A DNA stretch of 64,000 nucleotides from assembly GCF_005280205.1 (NCBI RefSeq), contig NZ_SUND01000017.1, positions 55,878-119,877 on the forward strand. Direction: 5' to 3'. Made by a program: the position numbers and the translations under genes. Below are positions 6,949 through 15,470 of the stretch, in pieces. The notes under the pieces were generated by a model. The model was given only the letters and a program-made list of their open reading frames with translations, was not told the origin of the DNA and did not search any database. Origin of the DNA: Bacillus yapensis. GTDB taxonomy: Bacteria; Bacillota; Bacilli; Bacillales; Cytobacillaceae. Every line of letters begins with the position of its first letter. Position 1 is the first letter of the stretch.

Positions 6949-8199
6949 CTATCCGGCATTTGGAAAACTCAAGGTAATCGAGGTTCCGAATTGTTCTTCA
7001 CTTGATACTTTCACATTTCCACCCATTCCTTCAACGATCCGAAATACAACCATCATGCCAAGGCCAGTTCCTTTTTGTTCTTTTAAAGAGAAGTAAGGTT
7101 CACCTAACCGAGCGACATGTTCTGGACTCATACCATGACCAGTATCAGCAATGTGAACAACTGTTTTATTATCGTTCGTAGTCGTAACGATGGATAATGT
7201 CCCACCTTTTGGCATAGCTTCGATCGCATTTTTGCAAATATTCAACAGTACCTGTCGAAATTTGTGAGGATCTCCTTGGATCATCGTTGTGTGAAAAAAG
7301 ACCATATTCATATTAACTGAGTTCTTCAATGCAAGAGGGCCGATAATTTCTTTGCATTTTAGGATTTCTTTTTCAATATCAAGCATGACCAAAACTTCTG
7401 GGTGTGGCTTTGCAAATGTTAAGTAATCATTAATGATATCAGAAGCACGCACGGTTTCGTCTAAAGCAAGTGAAGCATATTGATGACAGTTGTCAGGGAT
7501 ATCCCGATGTTCCAAAATCAACTGAAGAAAACCTTTTACAGAGGTCAAAGGATTCCTCACCTCATGACTAATGCTTGCCGCTAGGTGACTGACAATTTCC
7601 ATTTTTTCATTTTTGATTGCACCGAGTTGTAAAATATAAGTTGTACGAAGAACTTCTGTTAAGTATGTGACAAAAAAGGTAGAAGAAGTTAAAACAATAG
7701 AATAGATACAAAAGGTCATGATATTGTTAAATCCATAATAGAATGAAGGCACTAAGAAACCAAATATGGAGTAAATGAATGAGAAAGTGGTCGTAATACA
7801 AAGTCTCCAATTGGTTGTTTTTTTTCCGAACTTTGGGTTGAGCCAGAGTATAGCTAATGATGAAACTACAACGAGGGAAATAGTAAGCCAAATTCCATCG
7901 CCACCAAATGGAAGACGAACTAGAATGAGCACGATACCTAAGATGATCGTGACTCTTTTTCCACCATATATGCTTCCAAGTAAAAAAGGAATAAAGCGTA
8001 AATCGTAGATAAAGTTCTCATTAACTGGTATGGATAAAAAGAGGCTAAGGCAGATTAATGCAGAACATAAAAGGGAGAGAAACAAGCCCTGATATTCAAT
8101 TTTAAGGAACTTCTGTTTATTCCAAAGTATCATGCTAAAAAAAAGCACAAGAAGTAAAATAAAGAGAAGGTTGATAAGTAATCCTTTTAACAATATCAT
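6949..8199 (-). CDS. Membrane sensor histidine kinase, KinB-like (sporulation type)
   Basis: 416 residues. The first ~190 form five or six transmembrane helices of the 5TMR-LYT type (KFLKIEYQGLFLSLLCSALI, then FIPFLLGSIYGG), with no large external domain. The kinase core follows: H-box SHEVRNPLTSVKGFLQL near residue 213, N-box NICKNAIEAMPKGG, G1 DTGHGMSP and G2 GTGLGMMVV. The H-box variant with ENP/RNPLTS-KGFLQL is characteristic of Bacillus sporulation kinases that phosphorylate Spo0F; no response regulator gene is adjacent, which is also typical of them. A consensus Spo0A box and two near matches lie upstream. Which kinase orthologue it is (KinB or a lineage-specific one) cannot be decided here. 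Confidence 0.8.
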   Translation of the reverse strand: MILLKGLLINLLFILLLVLFFSMILWNKQKFLKIEYQGLFLSLLCSALICLSLFLSIPVNENFIYDLRFIPFLLGSIYGGKRVTIILGIVLILVRLPFGGDGIWLTISLVVVSSLAILWLNPKFGKKTTNWRLCITTTFSFIYSIFGFLVPSFYYGFNNIMTFCIYSIVLTSSTFFVTYLTEVLRTTYILQLGAIKNEKMEIVSHLAASISHEVRNPLTSVKGFLQLILEHRDIPDNCHQYASLALDETVRASDIINDYLTFAKPHPEVLVMLDIEKEILKCKEIIGPLALKNSVNMNMVFFHTTMIQGDPHKFRQVLLNICKNAIEAMPKGGTLSIVTTTNDNKTVVHIADTGHGMSPEHVARLGEPYFSLKEQKGTGLGMMVVFRIVEGMGGNVKVSSEEQFGTSITLSFPNAG

Positions 8200-8255
8200 C
8201 CCGAATCCCCCAGTAAACCTATGTGAAAGTTACTATTTTCCTCAGTTTAAAGTAT

Positions 8256-8312
8256 TGTCGAAATTTTTTCAATATTTTCAGTAGACGCGACAAAATTCAT
8301 TGTAGTACGACA
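8256..8312. promoter_or_regulatory. Cluster of Spo0A-box-like sites
   Basis: TGTCGAA at 8256-8262 matches the 0A-box core exactly; two opposite-strand TGTCG motifs follow (near 8286-8293 and 8308-8313). They lie 57-115 bp upstream of the sporulation-kinase-like gene, suggesting feedback by Spo0A~P. Confidence 0.45.
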
Positions 8313-8329
8313 TTTTTTCGCGAGTGACC

Positions 8330-8358
8330 TTGACGGGTAAAAAAGATCATGATAAAGT
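8330..8358 (+). promoter_or_regulatory. Sigma-A-like promoter toward tRNA-Gly
   Basis: TTGACG, 17-bp spacer, TAAAGT. It points toward both the truncated and the intact tRNA-Gly sequences downstream. Confidence 0.45.
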
Positions 8359-8443
8359 GTTTTTTATAATTCTCTTGTGAAATTAAGTTCAATCTCCAGT
8401 CATCTTTTGAGTGGGTATGAAATAGAATGAATTATATTAATAT

Positions 8444-8474
8444 GCGGGTGTAGTTTAATGGTAAAACCACAGCC
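8444..8474 (+). pseudogene. Duplicated 5' half of tRNA-Gly
   Basis: 31 bases identical to the first 31 bases of the intact tRNA-Gly(TCC) at 8604, stopping inside the anticodon stem. What follows (8475-8603) does not continue the tRNA; one frame of it reads like a protein C-terminus and ends with a stop at about 8557. The arrangement looks like a recombination or excision scar. Confidence 0.8.
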
Positions 8475-8603
8475 ACGAGCATCACATCGATGAATCGGCT
8501 GCGAGTTGCCTCGACGACCAGGCATCCCAGAATAAGCTAGTAGAGTTAGAGGCATGTTAGGCCAAAGTCAGGAAGCAAAACAAGATAAAATTACAATATA
8601 CAT

Positions 8604-8677
8604 GCGGGTGTAGTTTAATGGTAAAACCACAGCCTTCCAAGCTGTTGTCGTGGGTTCGATTCCCATCACCCGCTCCA
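8604..8677 (+). tRNA. tRNA-Gly (TCC)
   Basis: Complete cloverleaf: acceptor GCGGGTG/CACCCGC, anticodon loop CTTCCAA, T-arm GTTCGATTC, discriminator T and encoded CCA. A second copy, identical through the discriminator but without CCA, is at 59768. Confidence 0.97.
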
Positions 8678-8687
8678 ATACATAAGC

Positions 8688-8730
8688 AACGCAGTATTTC
8701 GTTTCTAAAGAACGAAGTATTGCGTTTTTT
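8688..8730 (+). terminator. Terminator of tRNA-Gly
   Basis: Long stem AACGCAGTATTTCGTT with AACGAAGTATTGCGTT (one G-T pair), then a T run. Confidence 0.85.
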
Positions 8731-8765
8731 AATGCAAAAAAATAAGCTTGAGAACAAGCTTATTT

Positions 8766-9434
8766 TCAGCAACTGATAATCTTATAAGAAGAATCGCCAC
8801 CATGGATTTGAACAAACATTTTTTCTAAAGACTGGACCATTTTCTCAGCCTTACCTATTGCCAAAGAAGGACGCAAGTAAACAATTTGTAAAGCATCCTT
8901 TGTGGACTCTGAAACGGCACTTCTTTCTGAATCGACAAATGGACTTCCAAATGGTCCTTGGTCATCAGCAGTAACAATTAAATTATGTATGTTATTAGCT
9001 CTTCCGTTCAATCCAATATATTCTTCATCTTCTGTCCCTAATCTCATCGTGATATCACCTGATAATGCCTTCATATCATATATTCCTAATGGAATTTGAT
9101 ATTGTAGAGAAAAGAAATTATTCACGTCGATGGCACTATTAACAGTTGAAAGATATTGATGTTTTTGCACTCTTCGGTATAAGGCTTCCGCCGAATGACG
9201 ATAGCGATTCGGGTCTTTTCCTGTTTGTTTAAAAACAGTTCTCCATTCAGCAATTCCATCGACATCTGCTACTTTTTTATCTTCAAGCTCAAAGAATAAA
9301 GATTCCTGGAATAGCTGCAATCTTCCTTTTAGCATTTGTGGCGAGGGTCCCACCTCAATATTTTGATAGTGAATAACAGCAATTTTAAAATCGGCTACTT
9401 TTTCGCATATCTGTGGTGATAAATGAATTTCCAA
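8766..9434 (-). CDS. B3/B4 tRNA-binding domain protein
   Basis: 222 residues if started at the TTG at 9434, which has a GGAGGTGG SD five bases upstream; a frame extension to 9449 would place the SD inside the gene. GIAEWRTVFKQTGKDPNRYRHSAEALYRRV and the later LSGDITMRLGTEDEEYIGLNG match stand-alone B3/B4 domains, the fold found in the beta subunit of phenylalanyl-tRNA synthetase, where it helps substrate or tRNA recognition and editing. Stand-alone versions may be trans-editing or amino-acid/tRNA-binding proteins; no catalytic claim is made. Confidence 0.8.
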   Translation of the reverse strand: MEIHLSPQICEKVADFKIAVIHYQNIEVGPSPQMLKGRLQLFQESLFFELEDKKVADVDGIAEWRTVFKQTGKDPNRYRHSAEALYRRVQKHQYLSTVNSAIDVNNFFSLQYQIPLGIYDMKALSGDITMRLGTEDEEYIGLNGRANNIHNLIVTADDQGPFGSPFVDSERSAVSESTKDALQIVYLRPSLAIGKAEKMVQSLEKMFVQIHGGDSSYKIISC

Positions 9435-9542
9435 GCTTTCCACCTCCAAAAACTATTGAAAATAGTTTATCATAATGGATATGGTTTTTTACAATAATGT
9501 AACTTTGATATATAAAAACTGAGAAGAAGGGAGGTACCTGAT

Positions 9543-10676
9543 ATGAATTACGATCAATTAAAACAAGAAATTATTGAGTATAGTAAGACGATTGGAATCG
9601 ATAAGATCGGTTTTACAACGGCATCTACTTTTGATGAATTGAAAAATCGTCTCATTCGCCAACAAGAGTTGGGTTATCAATCTGGTTTTGAAGAGCCTGA
9701 TATTGAAAAAAGGGTGAATCCTGCTTTGTTAATGGATCAGCCTCGTTCAATTATTGCCATTGCATTAGCATATCCATCGAAAATGAACGGACGTGTAACG
9801 AGCAAAAAAGGAGAACGTAGAGGTCTATTTAGTAGAGCATCTTGGGGGCTAGACTACCATATTATTTTACGAGAGCGGCTGAAAAAGCTTGAGGAATTTA
9901 TTCTGGAAAAAGTTCCTGATGCGAAATGCAAATCGATGGTCGATACAGGTGAATTATCGGACCGGGCAGTGGCTGAAAGAGCCGGAATTGGCTGGAGCGG
10001 GAAAAATTGTGCCATCATTACACCAGAATTCGGCTCTTATGTCTATTTAGGAGAAATGATTACGAATCTCCCATTCGCACCTGATGAGCCAATGGAGGAT
10101 CGTTGTGGAGACTGTAATAAGTGTATTGACGCTTGTCCAACAGGAGCATTGGTTCAGGGGGGGCAAATCAATGCACAAAGATGCATTGCTTTTTTAACAC
10201 AGACAAAGGATTTTATCCCAGAAGAATATCGTGAAAAGATCGGAAACAGATTATACGGTTGTGACTCTTGCCAAACTTCTTGTCCAGAAAATAAGGGCAA
10301 GGATTATCATTTTCATGATGAGATGGAGGCAGAGCCTGAAGTAGTGAAGCCACTTTTAAAACCGATTCTGCAATTAAGCAATCGTCAGTTTAGAGAGGGC
10401 TTTGGTCAGCTATCAGGGTCGTGGCGTGGAAAGAATCCGATACAACGAAATGCCATTATTGCATTAGCTCATTTTAAGGATGAAACGGCTATAGATGATT
10501 TGGTACAGGTCATGAAAGAGGATGCTCGACCTGTGCTAAGAGGCACAGCTGCTTGGGCTCTTGGAAAAATTGGTGGGGAGCAAGCTGAGCAGGAATTGCT
10601 TGGGGCAAAGGAACAGGAAACTGACATAAATGTATTGAGTGAAATCGAAAAAGGTCTACAGATGATAAAGAGGTAG
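9543..10676 (+). CDS. queG: Epoxyqueuosine reductase
   Basis: 377 residues. Reduces epoxyqueuosine to queuosine in tRNA using cobalamin and two 4Fe-4S clusters. Seen here: N-terminal DUF1730 region, the motif DTGELSDRAVAERAGIGWSG around residue 140, a ferredoxin-like cluster site CGDCNKCIDACPTGAL near residue 188, a second set CDSCQTSCPEN near 240, and C-terminal HEAT-like repeats (AIIALAHFKDETAIDDLV; AAWALGKIG). Soluble. The synteny with yhbB and trmL downstream matches the B. subtilis yhbA region; unlike there, a repeat array and an aldehyde dehydrogenase gene intervene. Confidence 0.95.
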   Translation: MNYDQLKQEIIEYSKTIGIDKIGFTTASTFDELKNRLIRQQELGYQSGFEEPDIEKRVNPALLMDQPRSIIAIALAYPSKMNGRVTSKKGERRGLFSRASWGLDYHIILRERLKKLEEFILEKVPDAKCKSMVDTGELSDRAVAERAGIGWSGKNCAIITPEFGSYVYLGEMITNLPFAPDEPMEDRCGDCNKCIDACPTGALVQGGQINAQRCIAFLTQTKDFIPEEYREKIGNRLYGCDSCQTSCPENKGKDYHFHDEMEAEPEVVKPLLKPILQLSNRQFREGFGQLSGSWRGKNPIQRNAIIALAHFKDETAIDDLVQVMKEDARPVLRGTAAWALGKIGGEQAEQELLGAKEQETDINVLSEIEKGLQMIKR

Positions 10677-10741
10677 GTTTGGGGACGAGTTGTTCTCCAG
10701 ACCTATTTTTTGTATCATTTTCTTTTTGTTCTCTGATTGAT

Positions 10742-11037
10742 TGACAACAATAGCTGATGGTAGCTGTTTTTTGTCAATGAAAGCTTCCTTGAATGACAAA
10801 AATAGCTGTGGGTGGCTGGATTCTGTCAATGAAAGCTCCTTTGAATGACAACAATAGCTGTTAGTAGCTGGATTTTGTCAAAGAAAGTTTCCTTGAATGA
10901 CAACAATAGCTGTTAGTAGCTGGAAGTTGTCAATGAAAGCTTCCTTGAATGACAAAAATAGCTGTTAGTAGCTGAATTTTGTCAATGAAAGCTCCCTTGG
11001 ATGACAAAAATAGCTGTTAGTAGCTGAATCCTGTCAA
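10742..11037. repeat. Six tandem 52-bp repeats with internal dyad symmetry
   Basis: Units start at 10742, 10794, 10846, 10898, 10950 and 11002 (last one partial, about 36 bp). Each begins TGACAAcAATAGCTG, continues through a second AGCTG and reaches TTGTCA, so each unit can fold as TGACAA...TTGTCA with an inner AGCT/AGCT pairing, then a spacer near GAAAGCTTCCTTGAA. Units differ at scattered positions. 52 is not a multiple of three, and all units are directly contiguous, so the array is neither coding nor CRISPR. Confidence 0.9.
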
Positions 11038-11255
11038 CCAAACCTGGTATGAATGCCAGCTTTTGCTTTGGAACGCTTAATCGTGTCACTGAACCTTAGT
11101 CCGGCTTTCTCCGACGAGTAAAGAGAATGCTCACAACTACTAAATCCCATAATCTATCAAAAGAAAGGGAAGATTGCCAGTTTATGTCGTAAAATATCTA
11201 AATATTTAAAAACTTAACTGTTGATTTAAAAAACTCTCAAGTGTTAACATTACTG

Positions 11256-11269
11256 TGTAAGCGCTACCG
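11256..11269 (+). promoter_or_regulatory. Imperfect cre-like site
   Basis: TGTAAGCGCTACCG resembles the CcpA catabolite-response element core (TGWNANCGNTNWCA) with two mismatches at the 3' end, about 57 bp before the aldehyde dehydrogenase start. Confidence 0.35.
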
Positions 11270-11325
11270 TTAGTCTTTCTATGCAACATGAGTTACATAG
11301 AATACTATATTTGAGGAGGAGTTTT

Positions 11326-12810
11326 ATGAGCCAATTAACTGTAGATTTAAAAGAGAAGGTAGAAAAGTTTTTAAGTGGAAAGAAAAAGCTTTATATCAAT
11401 GGGGAATTTGTAGAAAGCAAATCACAAAAAACATTCGACACTTACAATCCAGCTACAGGTGAAGTATTGGCTAGCGTTTATGAAGCAGAAGCAGAAGATA
11501 TTGATTTGGCAGTAAAGGCAGCTCGCAAAGCATTTGATGGAGGTCCATGGTCTCAGTTAAGTGCCGCTGCGCGCAGTCGTCTCATGTATAAACTAGCCGA
11601 TTTAATGGAAGAAAACGCAGAAGAATTAGCTCAATTGGAAACTTTGGATAATGGGAAACCAATCCGTGAAACAACGAATGCAGATATTCCATTAGCGATT
11701 GAACATATGCGCTATTATGCTGGCTGGTCAACAAAAATTGTTGGGCAAACCATTCCTGTTAGTGGTCCTTTCTTCAACTATACACGCCACGAAGCAGTTG
11801 GAGTTGTTGGGCAAATTATTCCTTGGAACTTCCCATTACTTATGGCGATGTGGAAGCTTGGAGCAGCATTAGCAACTGGCTGTACAGTCGTGTTAAAACC
11901 TGCAGAACAAACGCCACTTTCTGCTCTATATTTAGCAGAATTAATTGAAGAAGCTGGATTCCCACCTGGTGTTGTTAACATCGTTCCTGGATTTGGTGAA
12001 ACAGCTGGTCAACCGTTAGTTGATCATCCTTTAGTTGATAAAATTGCATTCACTGGCTCAACTGAAGTTGGTAAATTGATTATGTCTAATGCTTCTAAGA
12101 CATTGAAGCGTGTTACTTTAGAGCTTGGTGGTAAATCACCAAACATCATCCTTCCAGATGCGGATTTAACAAAAGCTATTCCTGGAGCACTTAATGGTGT
12201 TATGTTCAACCAAGGTCAGGTTTGCTGTGCCGGCTCCAGAGTCTTCATTCAAAAGAAACATTTTGATAATGTTGTGGCTGATATGGCTTCACATGCTCAA
12301 AAAATTAAACAAGGTGCAGGAATTTTTGCTGATACGGAGATTGGACCACTTGTTTCAGTTGAACAGCAAAATCGTGTCCTAAGCTATATTGAAAAAGGTG
12401 TAAGTGAAGGTGCACAGCTTGTAACCGGTGGTGTGAAACCACAAGAAGAAGGCTACTTTGTTTCGCCTACAATTTTTGCGGATGTTCGCGATGAAATGAC
12501 GATTGCGAAGGAAGAAATTTTCGGACCAGTAATCGCTGCAATGCCATATGAAGATTTAGATGAATTGATTAACCGTGCAAACAATAGTGAATACGGCTTA
12601 GCAGCTGGTGTGTGGACTCAGGACGTTGCAAAAGCTCACTATGTTGCCAACAAGCTTCGCGCAGGTACAGTTTGGGTGAACTGCTACAATGCCTTTGATG
12701 CTGCTTCTCCATTCGGAGGCTACAAGCAATCAGGTATTGGACGTGAAATGGGATCCTATGCGCTTAATAACTATACAGAAGTAAAGAGTGTCTGGGTTTC
12801 TATCCAATAA
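11326..12810 (+). CDS. dhaS: NAD(P)-dependent aldehyde dehydrogenase, DhaS-like
   Basis: 494 residues from the ATG at 11326 (GGAGGAG SD); the in-frame ATG at 11281 has no SD. Oxidises aldehydes to acids. Family marks in order: [64 protein letters not shown], catalytic glutamate in [11 protein letters not shown], and catalytic cysteine in [12 protein letters not shown]. From memory the whole sequence is very close to B. subtilis DhaS, hence the symbol; substrate range is unproved. Single gene between the 52-bp repeat array and a strong terminator. Confidence 0.85.
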   Translation: MSQLTVDLKEKVEKFLSGKKKLYINGEFVESKSQKTFDTYNPATGEVLASVYEAEAEDIDLAVKAARKAFDGGPWSQLSAAARSRLMYKLADLMEENAEELAQLETLDNGKPIRETTNADIPLAIEHMRYYAGWSTKIVGQTIPVSGPFFNYTRHEAVGVVGQIIPWNFPLLMAMWKLGAALATGCTVVLKPAEQTPLSALYLAELIEEAGFPPGVVNIVPGFGETAGQPLVDHPLVDKIAFTGSTEVGKLIMSNASKTLKRVTLELGGKSPNIILPDADLTKAIPGALNGVMFNQGQVCCAGSRVFIQKKHFDNVVADMASHAQKIKQGAGIFADTEIGPLVSVEQQNRVLSYIEKGVSEGAQLVTGGVKPQEEGYFVSPTIFADVRDEMTIAKEEIFGPVIAAMPYEDLDELINRANNSEYGLAAGVWTQDVAKAHYVANKLRAGTVWVNCYNAFDAASPFGGYKQSGIGREMGSYALNNYTEVKSVWVSIQ

Positions 12811-12821
12811 ACCACCACACT

Positions 12822-12855
12822 AAGAGCTCGATCGGAAACGATCGGGCTCTTTTTA
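12822..12855 (+). terminator. Rho-independent terminator
   Basis: Stem AGAGCTCGATCG/CGATCGGGCTCT, GAAA loop, T run, after dhaS. Confidence 0.85.
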
Positions 12856-12899
12856 TGCCCTTTTTTCATATAAATGAGATGAAGGGAGTGTTAGAAAAA

Positions 12900-13784
12900 A
12901 TGCGGGAACAGCTTCAAGAACATTTACTAAAACGTGTAAATCAGTACGTAACCAATACAAGAAATAATTCGGACGAGAAAATGGAAAGGAAAAAGGAGAG
13001 CTTATCCAAGCGAAAAGGGGAAATTGTTAAGGTAAAAGCAACAGGAAACATTACTGATGCAATCGAGGAAAAGGAGTCTGGAAAAGCTTTTTATCAGGTT
13101 CATTTTCAGTATCTAATTAATCACAAAGGGAATTTATATATAGAAGAGGAAATAGAGGAAAGGGTCGCGGAATTTTACAAGGATGTGTTAGTAGAAGACC
13201 AGGAAATAAACCCATTTGAATCAAGAGATATTGAGCTATTTTTTGACGAGGAAGAAAGTGAAGAACGTGCGGGATTTAAATATGATCGTTTGAAAGCAGT
13301 GAAATATGCGGAAGTGTGGTGGAATGATTTCAATCCAGCCTATAAAAAATTTGATGTGGATTGCACGAATTATATTTCTCAATGTCTGCATGCAGGAAAT
13401 GCACCGATGACAGGTTACCCGAATCGTAGTAAAGGCTGGTGGATGCAAAATAATAATTGGAGCTATAGCTGGACTGTAGCCAATTCTTTAAGATGGTATT
13501 TGCCGAATGCAAAGTCTGGACTTCGAGCAGAAAGTGTAGCTTCAGCTGACATGCTTGAAATAGGCGATGTGGTTTGTTATGACTTCCAAGGAGATGGGCG
13601 TTTCGATCACACCACGATTGTCGTCGCAAAAGATAAAGATGGGATGCCACTTGTTAATGCCCATACGCAAAATAGTCGAATGAGATACTGGGCTTACGAG
13701 GATTCCACCGCGTATACGCCGAACATAAAATACAAATTTCTTCATATTGTAGATGATCAAGCCGCAGGAATTAAAGTCCGATAA
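12900..13784 (+). CDS. yhbB: Putative amidase-domain protein, YhbB-like
   Basis: About 294 residues. The C-terminal half is an amidase_6-type (NlpC/P60-related) domain: the cysteine in DCTNYISQCLHAG, WSYSWTVANSLRWYL, GDVVCYDFQGDGRFDHTTIV carrying the histidine, and a polar NAHTQNSRMR. The first half is charged and helical with no clear domain, and I see no signal peptide. The position immediately before trmL agrees with B. subtilis yhbB, giving the symbol. The ATG at 12900 follows a GAAGGGAG SD at slightly long spacing, so the exact start is uncertain. A role in cell-wall or spore-envelope hydrolysis is possible but not shown. Confidence 0.8.
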   Translation: MREQLQEHLLKRVNQYVTNTRNNSDEKMERKKESLSKRKGEIVKVKATGNITDAIEEKESGKAFYQVHFQYLINHKGNLYIEEEIEERVAEFYKDVLVEDQEINPFESRDIELFFDEEESEERAGFKYDRLKAVKYAEVWWNDFNPAYKKFDVDCTNYISQCLHAGNAPMTGYPNRSKGWWMQNNNWSYSWTVANSLRWYLPNAKSGLRAESVASADMLEIGDVVCYDFQGDGRFDHTTIVVAKDKDGMPLVNAHTQNSRMRYWAYEDSTAYTPNIKYKFLHIVDDQAAGIKVR

Positions 13785-13839
13785 GAAGAATGTTATAATA
13801 GCATGTAGATTTTTAAAAAAGTTTTTGAGGTGAACAAAA

Positions 13840-14313
13840 GTGGCAATTCACGTAGTTCTATATCAACCAGAGATTCCAGCTAACACGGGAAATATTGCTC
13901 GTACTTGTGCAGGTACAGATACAACTCTGCATTTAATCCGTCCACTCGGATTTTCCACTGATGATAAACAGTTAAAGAGAGCGGGACTTGATTATTGGCA
14001 ATTCGTCAACATCATTTATTATGATTCTTTAGATGAATTCTTTGAAAAGAATGCAGGAGGAGAGTTTTTCTATATCACGAAGTTTGGCTCAAAGCCGTAT
14101 TCTACTTTCGATTACAGTGATGTAAATAAGGATTATTATTTTGTGTTTGGAAAAGAAACGACGGGACTTCCGAAGGATTTGATTGCAGAAAATCAAGATC
14201 GTGCTCTTCGTATCCCAATGACTGATAATATTCGATCATTAAATTTATCCAACACAGCAGCAATTCTAATCTATGAAGCATTAAGACAACAGGATTTCGC
14301 TCATTTGAAATAA
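13840..14313 (+). CDS. trmL: tRNA (cytidine(34)-2'-O)-methyltransferase
   Basis: 157 residues, SPOUT fold. Methylates the 2'-OH of the wobble base of tRNA-Leu isoacceptors using AdoMet. Visible: VLYQPEIPANTGNIARTCAGTD at the N-terminus and the knot motifs YFVFGKETTGLP and RIPMTDNIRSLNLSNTAAI, all diagnostic of TrmL (CspR in B. subtilis). GTG start with a GAGGTG SD. A tRNA-modification theme is shared with queG upstream; a nitroreductase follows closely. Confidence 0.95.
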   Translation: MAIHVVLYQPEIPANTGNIARTCAGTDTTLHLIRPLGFSTDDKQLKRAGLDYWQFVNIIYYDSLDEFFEKNAGGEFFYITKFGSKPYSTFDYSDVNKDYYFVFGKETTGLPKDLIAENQDRALRIPMTDNIRSLNLSNTAAILIYEALRQQDFAHLK

Positions 14314-14332
14314 GCTAGAAAGGGTGGAAGAA

Positions 14333-15082
14333 GTGAATCAGGTTATTGAAACGATCTTAAACCATCGCTCGATTCGAAGTTTTGAAGACAGACCTTTATC
14401 ACAGGAACAGATTCAAACGATTGTAGAAAGTGCTCAAGCAGCTTCCACATCTAGTTTTATTCAGGCTTATTCGATCATTGGAGTATCCGATAAAGAGAAG
14501 AAAACAAAATTAGCAGCAATCGCGGGCAATCAGTCGTATGTTGAAAACAATGGCCATTTCTTTATTTTTTGTGCGGATTTGCATCGGCATGCCTTAATTG
14601 GAAAAATGGAAGGCAAAGAGGTTGAGCCATCGATTGAAAGCACGGAAAAATTCATGGTTGCCCTTATCGATGCAGCATTAGCTGCTCAAAATGCTGTTAT
14701 TGCAGCAGAGTCTATGGGGATTGGCATTTGCTATATTGGTGGGATTCGAAATAATTTAGAAGAAGTTGTGAAATTGTTAAAGACACCAGAGCGGGTTATT
14801 CCTTTGTTCGGAATCGCTATTGGCTATCCAGCGAAAATCTCAGGGCAAAAACCAAGACTTCCTTTTAACCATGTGTATCATGAAAATGTCTACGAAGAGA
14901 ATGAACAGAAATATATCGAAGAGCTTCAGGAATACAATGAAATCATTCAAAAGTATTACGTAGAAAGAACAGGTGGAAAAAGAAATGACACTTGGACTTC
15001 ACAAATGGGGACTATGCTTGAAAAACAATCACGCATGTATATGAGGGAATTTGTTGAGAGTATTAAAATGAATCTTCGATAA
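14333..15082 (+). CDS. Oxygen-insensitive NADPH nitroreductase, NfsA/NfrA type
   Basis: 249 residues from the GTG at 14333, which has an AGGGTGG SD five bases away; a GTG at 14324 lies inside that SD. The N-terminus VIETILNHRSIRSFEDRPLS is the FMN-binding signature of NfrA1-type enzymes, and GIGICYIGGIRNN and PLFGIAIGYPA follow in the usual places. These proteins reduce nitro compounds, flavins or disulphides with NADPH; the physiological substrate is open. Starts 19 bp after trmL, so probably co-transcribed. Confidence 0.88.
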   Translation: MNQVIETILNHRSIRSFEDRPLSQEQIQTIVESAQAASTSSFIQAYSIIGVSDKEKKTKLAAIAGNQSYVENNGHFFIFCADLHRHALIGKMEGKEVEPSIESTEKFMVALIDAALAAQNAVIAAESMGIGICYIGGIRNNLEEVVKLLKTPERVIPLFGIAIGYPAKISGQKPRLPFNHVYHENVYEENEQKYIEELQEYNEIIQKYYVERTGGKRNDTWTSQMGTMLEKQSRMYMREFVESIKMNLR

Positions 15083-15090
15083 AATAAAAG

Positions 15091-15122
15091 AGCTGCTGAA
15101 ATGAATTCAGCAGCTTTTTATT
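15091..15122 (+). terminator. Rho-independent terminator
   Basis: AGCTGCTGAA/TTCAGCAGCT stem then T run, after the nitroreductase. Confidence 0.85.
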
Positions 15123-15129
15123 TTGCAAA

Positions 15130-15222
15130 TTATTTGTTTGTACCAGGCTTATCGTTGTAGCCAGCAGTGAAGATGGCAGCTAAGAATGCAACCATAACGC
15201 CAAGAATAAGTACTAGACCCAT
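15130..15222 (-). CDS. 30-residue single-pass membrane peptide
   Basis: Starts MGLVLILGVMVAFLAAIF (one membrane helix) and ends in a polar tail GYNDKPGTNK. The ATG at 15222 follows a GAGGGGG SD nine bases upstream. Placed between the nitroreductase terminator and prkA, on the opposite strand. Family not recognised; the strong SD and helix-plus-tail build support it as a real gene. Confidence 0.6.
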   Translation of the reverse strand: MGLVLILGVMVAFLAAIFTAGYNDKPGTNK

Positions 15223-15470
15223 TTATGTATGCCCCCTCAAAATTATAAAATTTCAGATAGCAAAAGTTAACATATAAATTTATTATAGCCTATTCTAAGA
15301 AAAGTGTGAATGTAAAGTATGGATTTTTTTTGACAGCTTGGTTTTCTTCACTGCTGTATAGGTTAGCTGAAATAGAACAACAAAACTCTCACCTTGTTTA
15401 CGCATGTTCGTTTAAAGGCTCGCATAGATTATATTAATCGTCTCTGATCAAGCGACAGGGGAGGGTCCTT

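Noticed and set aside
8557..8772. Open frame antisense to tRNA-Gly
   Set aside because: Same artefact as above; no SD.
10742..11037. CRISPR array
   Set aside because: Units are directly contiguous with no unique spacers, unit length is 52 bp, and no cas genes are present.
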